Assembly (NCBI GenBank): GCA_913045175.1
Contig: CAJWQG010000020.1
Location: 1 to 58,169 of the forward strand
Length of the DNA: 58,169 nucleotides
DNA from: an uncultured Gammaproteobacteria bacterium
GTDB lineage: Bacteria > Pseudomonadota > Gammaproteobacteria > Pseudomonadales > Azotimanducaceae
Reading direction: 5' to 3'
This document shows, piece after piece, positions 53,381 to 58,169 of this stretch. Within the stretch, counting starts at the first letter, position 1, and each line of letters starts with the position of its first letter. A program made the position numbers and the translations under genes. Below the pieces are notes generated by a model. That model was not told the DNA's origin. It searched no databases and saw only the letters and a list, made by a program, of their open reading frames with translations.

Positions 53381-54397
53381 CTACTCTACAGTCCAGGTAT
53401 GACCACCGCGCAACAGGGTATTTACATCTGCAGGACCAAGGTTCTCACGTACCTGATCACGCTGCGCATACACATCGGTGTCATAGGACTCAGCTGGATT
53501 ACAGTACAGAACACCAATTGGTTCCGGATAGTCTGGCCCTTTCAACTCAGCCAGCATATGTGCCATAACCTTGTTCGTTTCGTCATGGACCAGGATATCC
53601 TCGAGCTCAACCCCATCTTCACCGATAGTGACAATATCCAAATGCATGTTTTTAGGATCCAGGCGAATACCTTTTTCATTATCGGCACCAAAGGTCAGCG
53701 GACTGCCGTGCTCAAGTATTAATCTTGATTCGGCTGCGTTCTTCTTATCCTTGATGTAATCGAAAATCCCGTCGTTATAGACAGGGCAGTTTTGATAGAT
53801 TTCGACGAACGATGCGCCCTGATGTTCATGCGCACGTTCCAGCACTGGTGTCAGGTGCTTGGCTTCCGTATCAATACTACGCGCCACAAAACGGGCCCCT
53901 GCTCCGATCGCAAACGTGCAAGGTCTGAGTGGTAGATCAATCGATCCATTGGGTGTCGAAGGTGACGTGGTACCCACCCGTGACGTTGGTGAATACTGCC
54001 CTTTGGTAAGACCATAGATTTCGTTGTTAAACAATAAAATCTGCAAATCGATATTACGCCTCAACACGTGCAGCAAATGATTACCGCCGATCGACAAGCC
54101 ATCTCCATCACCAGTCACAACCCACACGTCTAGATCCGGATTCGCAAGCTTTACGCCACTGGCAATGGCAGGCGCACGTCCATGAATCGTATGAAAACCG
54201 TAGGTTTCCATATAGTAGGGAAATCGCGATGAACAACCGATACCGGAAATAAACACCATATTCTCTTTCGGCACATCGAGCGTAGGCATAAGTTTCTGGA
54301 TCGTTTTAAGGATCGCGTAATCCCCGCAACCCGGACACCATCTAACTTCCTGATCAGAGGAAAAATCTTTTAACGTTAACTTTTGTTCAGCGTTCAT
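53381..54397 (-). CDS. korB: 2-oxoacid:ferredoxin oxidoreductase, beta subunit (KorB-like)
   Basis: A 338-residue thiamine-diphosphate-binding subunit. Near the N-terminus RWCPGCGDYAIL has two Cys that may bind an iron-sulfur cluster with others. GDGDGLSIGGNHLLHVLRR with NNEIYGLTKGQYSPTS forms the TPP/metal site. YSPTS and IGVLYCNPAESYD are usual in 2-oxoglutarate:ferredoxin oxidoreductases. The reaction is oxidative decarboxylation of a 2-oxoacid to the acyl-CoA with reduction of ferredoxin. ATG 54397 overlaps the alpha-subunit stop (ATGA). Substrate (2-oxoglutarate versus others) is inferred from similarity. Confidence 0.9.
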   Translation of the reverse strand: MNAEQKLTLKDFSSDQEVRWCPGCGDYAILKTIQKLMPTLDVPKENMVFISGIGCSSRFPYYMETYGFHTIHGRAPAIASGVKLANPDLDVWVVTGDGDGLSIGGNHLLHVLRRNIDLQILLFNNEIYGLTKGQYSPTSRVGTTSPSTPNGSIDLPLRPCTFAIGAGARFVARSIDTEAKHLTPVLERAHEHQGASFVEIYQNCPVYNDGIFDYIKDKKNAAESRLILEHGSPLTFGADNEKGIRLDPKNMHLDIVTIGEDGVELEDILVHDETNKVMAHMLAELKGPDYPEPIGVLYCNPAESYDTDVYAQRDQVRENLGPADVNTLLRGGHTWTVE

Positions 54398-56265
54398 GAT
54401 GACTCCAGCAGCGCTTTGATCGCTTCTTCTATTTCGCGAATTTTAAATGGCTGACCTGATACTTTATTCAGTCTTTGTGCATCAATCAGAAACCTTGAGC
54501 GAATAACTTCAACAAACTGCCCCATGTTCATTTCAGGCACTAACACGTGATCAAACCCGCGCAACAGTTCTTCGAAGTTCGAAGGCATGGGCCACATGTA
54601 GCGCACATGGATATGAGAAACATCCATGCCCTCGGCACGGCATCGTTTAACACCCTGATGAATGGCGCCATAGGTGGAACCCCAACCGACTACTGCCAGC
54701 TTTCCGGTTTCGTTTCCGAGACTGACTGCTTGCTCCGGAATATAGTTTGCAACACCATCAATCTTGGCCTTACGAACATCAGTCATCTTCTGATGATTAT
54801 CCGGGTCATAGGAAATATCGCCCGTCTCGAAACTCTTTTCGATACCACCGATGCGGTGCTCTAACCCAGGGGTTCCCGGTTTCGCCCAAACTCTGGCCAG
54901 GGTTTCAGAATCACGATTCGCCGGCGTGAAATTTTCCGGGTCATCAGCAAACTGAACCGGGAACGGTTCATAGTCATTGAAATCCGGCACATACCAGGGC
55001 TCTGACGCATTGGCAATATAACCATCACTTAACACAATGACGGGGGTAGTAAATTTGGTGGCAATACGCACAGCCTCAATCGCCACATCGAAGCAATCAG
55101 CGCAGGTTGATGCTGCAATGACGGGCAGCGACGTATCGGCATGGCGGCCAAACAAAGCCTGGTTCAGATCTGACTGCTCGGTCTTGGTAGGTAGACCGGT
55201 TGATGGTCCCCCACGTTGCGTATTAACGATGATAAGCGGCAACTCAGTCGCGCAGGCAAGCGAAATAGCCTCGCCCTTAAGAGATATGCCAGGACCCGAG
55301 CTTGACGTAACGCCAAGCGACCCGGCAAAAGACGCTCCAATCGCTGCACAGGCCGCGGCAATTTCATCTTCAGCCTGGAAAGTGATCACATCAAATTGTT
55401 TTTGGCCCGACAGTGTGTGCAGCAAACTCGACGCCGGAGTAATGGGGTATGACGCAAACATAATTGGCAAACTGGCTAGCTGTCCCCCGGCGAGCAGGCC
55501 ATATGCCAGCGCTTCGGTCCCCGTTGTATTTCTATACAAACCCGGCATAACATCGGCCTTGGGTACTTTATAGACCTCAACGCCAGTGGGTAGCTCAGCA
55601 GTTTCACCGTAAGCGTGACCTGCATTGAGCGCTGCAACGTTAGCGTCAGCTATTTCCGGTTTGTGGGAAAACTTGGCTTTTAGGCCTTCGATAGTTGATT
55701 CACGTGACCGATCGAATAGCCACATAACGAGGCCAAGCGTCCACATATTCTTACATCGAAGTGCAAATTTGTGGGACAACCCAAACGGCTTTACTGCGCC
55801 TAGTACCTGTTTCCCAATTTCAATCGACATTAAACGATATGCATCTAACGATCCATCTTCTAGCGGGTTTTCCTTATACCCTGCTCGCACCAGGTTTTTA
55901 TCTGTGAAGGAGTCATTGTCAACAATGATGAGGCCACCGTTAACCAGATCCCCGAGGTTCGTTATCAGGGCCGCGGGGTTCATTGCCACGAGGACATCAA
56001 CGTCGTCACCTGCCGTGGTTACATCTTCCGATCCAAAATAAATTTGAAATGCAGACACGCCAAAGGTTGCACCAGCTGGTGCACGAATCTCCGCAGGGAA
56101 ATCTGGAAACGTTGCCAGATCGTTGCCATATATAGCAGTCGCCTCTGTAAAATTGTTACCAGTTAACTGCATACCATCACCGGAATCACCGGCAAATCTG
56201 ACGACAACGTCACTAACAACGTTAGCTGCAGTTTCTTCTTTTGCTACTTTTTCAACGACCGACAT
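54394..56265 (-). CDS. korA: 2-oxoacid:ferredoxin oxidoreductase, fused gamma-alpha subunit (KorA-like)
   Basis: A 623-residue chain combining the gamma domain (about 1-200; VVVRFAGDSGDGMQLTGN, FPDFPAEIRAPAGATFGVSA) with the alpha domain (from about 230; MFASYPITPASSLLHTLSGQ, then TSSSGPGISLKGEAISLA). Together with KorB it forms the 2-oxoacid:acceptor oxidoreductase. The start is ATG 56265; a GTG at 56274 adds three residues, and neither has a clear ribosome-binding site. A hairpin-forming repeat lies 19 bases upstream. It heads the operon korA-korB-bcp-kinase. Confidence 0.9.
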   Translation of the reverse strand: MSVVEKVAKEETAANVVSDVVVRFAGDSGDGMQLTGNNFTEATAIYGNDLATFPDFPAEIRAPAGATFGVSAFQIYFGSEDVTTAGDDVDVLVAMNPAALITNLGDLVNGGLIIVDNDSFTDKNLVRAGYKENPLEDGSLDAYRLMSIEIGKQVLGAVKPFGLSHKFALRCKNMWTLGLVMWLFDRSRESTIEGLKAKFSHKPEIADANVAALNAGHAYGETAELPTGVEVYKVPKADVMPGLYRNTTGTEALAYGLLAGGQLASLPIMFASYPITPASSLLHTLSGQKQFDVITFQAEDEIAAACAAIGASFAGSLGVTSSSGPGISLKGEAISLACATELPLIIVNTQRGGPSTGLPTKTEQSDLNQALFGRHADTSLPVIAASTCADCFDVAIEAVRIATKFTTPVIVLSDGYIANASEPWYVPDFNDYEPFPVQFADDPENFTPANRDSETLARVWAKPGTPGLEHRIGGIEKSFETGDISYDPDNHQKMTDVRKAKIDGVANYIPEQAVSLGNETGKLAVVGWGSTYGAIHQGVKRCRAEGMDVSHIHVRYMWPMPSNFEELLRGFDHVLVPEMNMGQFVEVIRSRFLIDAQRLNKVSGQPFKIREIEEAIKALLESS

Positions 56266-56283
56266 ATGCACCACGCTAGAAAA

Positions 56284-56304
56284 GCACGAGGCAATTGCTC
56301 GTGC
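56284..56304 (-). promoter_or_regulatory. inverted repeat ahead of korA
   Basis: Seven-base arms GCACGAG (56284-56290) and CTCGTGC (56298-56304) flank GCAATTG, about 19 bases before the korA start codon on the minus strand. It may be a leader hairpin or an operator for a dimeric repressor. There is no U-tract, so it is not a typical terminator. Confidence 0.4.
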
Positions 56305-56444
56305 ATTATCATCTCTTTCATTAACGGAAGGACCGAGTAAATCGACGCCGCGATTCGCGATCCGCGGAGTACCGCGCTCACACCCAGTAAACCGTCGCCG
56401 ATTTTAACAGAAAAATCATACATTTAAAGGTATGTAATGGGCAT

Positions 56445-57725
56445 CTAGTCATCCAGTACGCGCAATTTCATAAATACAGAACCTATAATAATCTGATCGC
56501 CGTTATTGACCATCACAGGACCCTTGTCTTCAATCGCCTGACCATTAACCGAAGTACCATTGGTGGATCCGAGATCCTCGATGAAAATCCGGTCTTGCAT
56601 AAGGCTCATTCGAGCATGCTTACGCGATACGTCGGAATGATTGATGATATAGGGTGAATCCTTGGGGTTTCGCTCAATCACGATGCCATCGTCTCCACCC
56701 AGTTGGTCTCCAGAGATACGAAGAAGGTACCGTATGCCGTCCTCGTCCCGTCCATCGAGCACGTATTCGGCCAGGTCTACATTATGCATCTCTGTACGGG
56801 AAGTCTGCCTTTCTATCGGGCGCGCCACAGCTTTGGTACTTCGCGTACGAAGAAATATGATCGCAACAATGGCAAGCACGACCAGGACTGTTACAACAGA
56901 GATCAGAATGGTTTCGCGACGTTCTGCGCCCTTTTTCTGTTCTGCCAACTGGATCTCAAAACGCTGTTCTGCAAGCATTCGATCTCGATTTAGCGTTTCC
57001 ATAATTGCGTTGGTTTCTGCCTGAATCGCGGCAGTTTTGGTTTCCAGCTCTATGCGAATGTTCTCCGCATTTTGTTTGGCGATGGTCGCTTCCTGCAGCG
57101 CCGGTTCAGCCCTATTCCATGCATCCTGGGTCTGCGCTACCAAATCTTCGTTTCGAAGATTCGATTCTTTCAGCCTCGATTCGAGATTTACCGCCACCTT
57201 ACGTGCACGCTCTGCCTCAATCTGCGCCTGACGGGCCTCCGACGCAGCAATGTCAGCCTTTTCCTGCGCAACTTCAAGTTCGGATACGCACGGATTGGAG
57301 GCGACAGTAATTTTGATATTCTGGCGAACCAGCAAGTGTTCAATGGTCGCAACGTCGATCGCCTGGTTCGACCCAGGACCATAACGATTGAAACCAATCG
57401 CCTCTCCACAATCGTTTAACAACAATGAGTTTCCTGGCCAGGGAGATGCACTGTGATGCAGGACGCCAAAGTCCTGTCCAGGAACTCGCTGGCTACTCTG
57501 CAGAATACCTCTGGCAAGACTGACGTTTTTGCCCTCTTTCGTGGCAGTCCAGATCGTCTCGCCGATAGTAATGGGTGAGGTGCCAAATACCACCGGCGCA
57601 AGGTTCAGGCCGTTTACCTTCAATAACGCAAAATCAAGCGTCTCATCTACCTGCAGAACCTGGGCTATAAGCTCAGCACCAGTATGAGGGACAGTCACCG
57701 TGAGCGTGTCACTCTCGGTAATCAA
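56445..57725 (-). CDS. FHA-domain membrane protein with a truncated trypsin-like protease domain
   Basis: A 426-residue frame. The first 140 residues are the body of an S1/HtrA-like protease domain (TLDFALLKVNGL for the catalytic Asp; PWPGNSLLLNDCGEAIGFN for the Ser, but with SLLL instead of SGGP). A long Ala/Glu-rich coiled coil follows (about 150-265), then one membrane helix (ILISVVTVLVVLAIVAIIFL) and a cytoplasmic FHA domain (about 345-420, with DVSRKHARMS and DLGSTNGTSVNG) that binds phosphothreonine. TTG 57725 is only the first possible start after a frameshift; the real N-terminus lies in the fragment at 57764-57940. Probably once a periplasmic protease-like sensor linked to phospho-signalling; protease activity looks lost. 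Confidence 0.75.
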   Translation of the reverse strand: MITESDTLTVTVPHTGAELIAQVLQVDETLDFALLKVNGLNLAPVVFGTSPITIGETIWTATKEGKNVSLARGILQSSQRVPGQDFGVLHHSASPWPGNSLLLNDCGEAIGFNRYGPGSNQAIDVATIEHLLVRQNIKITVASNPCVSELEVAQEKADIAASEARQAQIEAERARKVAVNLESRLKESNLRNEDLVAQTQDAWNRAEPALQEATIAKQNAENIRIELETKTAAIQAETNAIMETLNRDRMLAEQRFEIQLAEQKKGAERRETILISVVTVLVVLAIVAIIFLRTRSTKAVARPIERQTSRTEMHNVDLAEYVLDGRDEDGIRYLLRISGDQLGGDDGIVIERNPKDSPYIINHSDVSRKHARMSLMQDRIFIEDLGSTNGTSVNGQAIEDKGPVMVNNGDQIIIGSVFMKLRVLDD

Positions 57726-57763
57726 CCTATATTAGTCACCACGTAGCCGTTGAACCGGTCAGC

Positions 57764-57940
57764 CTAAACAACAAAACCGCTGCCACTCTGGCTAACACCC
57801 TTACCCTGATAGTTAGAAATAGTGACGATACTTGGAGACAGAGCAGTCTCGTCAAAGTTTGCGGCAAATAGCGGAGAACAGATTACCGGTAGCATCAGGA
57901 TGCTACTTAGTATGCTCCCTAGTGCAGTCTGCCTATTCAT
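57764..57940 (-). pseudogene. signal peptide and start of the protease domain, cut by an in-frame TAG
   Basis: MNRQTALGSILSSILMLPVI is a signal peptide (cleavage near FAA), then SPSIVTISNYQ and SQSGSGFVV, the first strands of a trypsin-like domain (GSGFVV precedes the His strand). A TAG at 57764-57766 ends it, but in the same frame ADRFNGYVVTNI follows, the expected GYVVTN strand, up to a TGA at 57722-57724. The rest of the domain lies in another frame from 57725. So one amber codon and a one-base shift near 57728 separate this piece from the FHA gene, and the expected catalytic His is not visible. Confidence 0.65.
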
Positions 57941-58051
57941 GTCTATTCTCGTCATGAAGTCACTGTACAGCATCTTACCCCATATGCTCCAAAAGACAAT
58001 TGATATAAGGTTCGGTTATGCTGATAAGTGACGGATTAAAAAGGATTTTTT

Positions 58052-58169
58052 GTGAACCTGTTCACAAAATTCATTGTTAGAAGGAGACGTCCGGAAACCG
58101 TGCAGACCGAGTACCCGCAATCGGTCGGTTGTTGGTCAGATGATAGGTATAAACCAGGGAATATTTCGT
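58052..58169 (+). CDS. start of an unidentified gene, cut by window edge
   Basis: GTG 58052 behind an AAGGA site starts a frame open to the last base (39 codons): basic N-terminus with FIVRRRRPETVQ, then SVGCWSDDRYKPGNIS. No family was recognised. It is divergent from the protease-FHA fragment. The frame, start site and composition suggest a real gene, but the evidence is thin. Confidence 0.4.
   Translation, partial: MNLFTKFIVRRRRPETVQTEYPQSVGCWSDDRYKPGNIS

Overview
The window reads like a chromosomal piece of a free-living, aerobic Gammaproteobacterium, probably marine and mid-GC. This is inferred from gene families, not from a marker gene: three TonB-dependent outer-membrane receptors, three phytanoyl-CoA dioxygenase (PhyH) paralogues, CaiB/BaiF CoA-transferases, acyl-CoA ligases, a coniferyl-aldehyde dehydrogenase, a thiolase/DUF35 pair, ASPIC/UnbV (CRTAC1) lipoproteins, Shine-Dalgarno starts and densely packed short operons. 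No rRNA, tRNA, CRISPR array, prophage or intact insertion sequence was recognised.

Layout. 1-3.7 kb: end of a cupin gene, a PEP-synthase-like phosphotransferase and a HAD phosphatase. 3.7-10.2 kb: PhyH, an SDR of the multifunctional-enzyme type, a frameshifted alpha/beta hydrolase, a double CaiB CoA-transferase and a single one. 10.2-18.5 kb: a TonB receptor, VOC and cupin proteins, two tandem near-identical acyl-CoA ligases, a two-domain VOC protein and a second PhyH. 18.5-21.7 kb: a His/Asp/Glu-rich (ZnuD-like) TonB receptor behind a small DUF2946-like exported protein, then a small lipoprotein. 21.7-29.3 kb: a minus-strand cluster TonB receptor > CRTAC1 lipoprotein > TPR lipoprotein > CRTAC1 lipoprotein. 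29.6-31 kb: a transposase-derived protein that seems to lack catalytic residues. 31-41.4 kb: sugar isomerase-like protein, unknown protein, xylulokinase-like kinase, PhyH, epimerase/reductase, sulfatase, MFS exporter, a glutaredoxin-DinB protein with an in-frame UGA at its redox position, and a luciferase-like oxidoreductase. 41.4-48.3 kb: a class III cyclase-like protein, the AmmeMemoRadiSam trio, an acetyltransferase and an aldehyde dehydrogenase. 48.3-58.2 kb: thiolase/DUF35, YjbQ, esterase, ChaC, a kinase-fold protein, Bcp peroxiredoxin, 2-oxoacid:ferredoxin oxidoreductase (KorAB), and a damaged protease-FHA gene.

The CoA-transferases, ligases, SDR, thiolase, PhyH and VOC genes look like dispersed modules for activating and oxidising acyl or aromatic carboxylic acids, with TonB receptors taking up large or scarce substrates. 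The 31-38 kb block looks like sugar or sulfated-sugar use.

The most important observation is at 39617-40369: conventional gene calling starts at 39740 and loses the active site. The true gene very likely starts at 39617 and reads TGA (39653-39655) as selenocysteine in a U-x-x-C motif, followed by a SECIS-like hairpin. Two other genes carry in-frame TAG codons with coding sequence continuing beyond (41617, 57764), and two carry apparent one-base frameshifts (near 5585 and near 57728). Whether these are biological or sequence errors is the main open question in the window.
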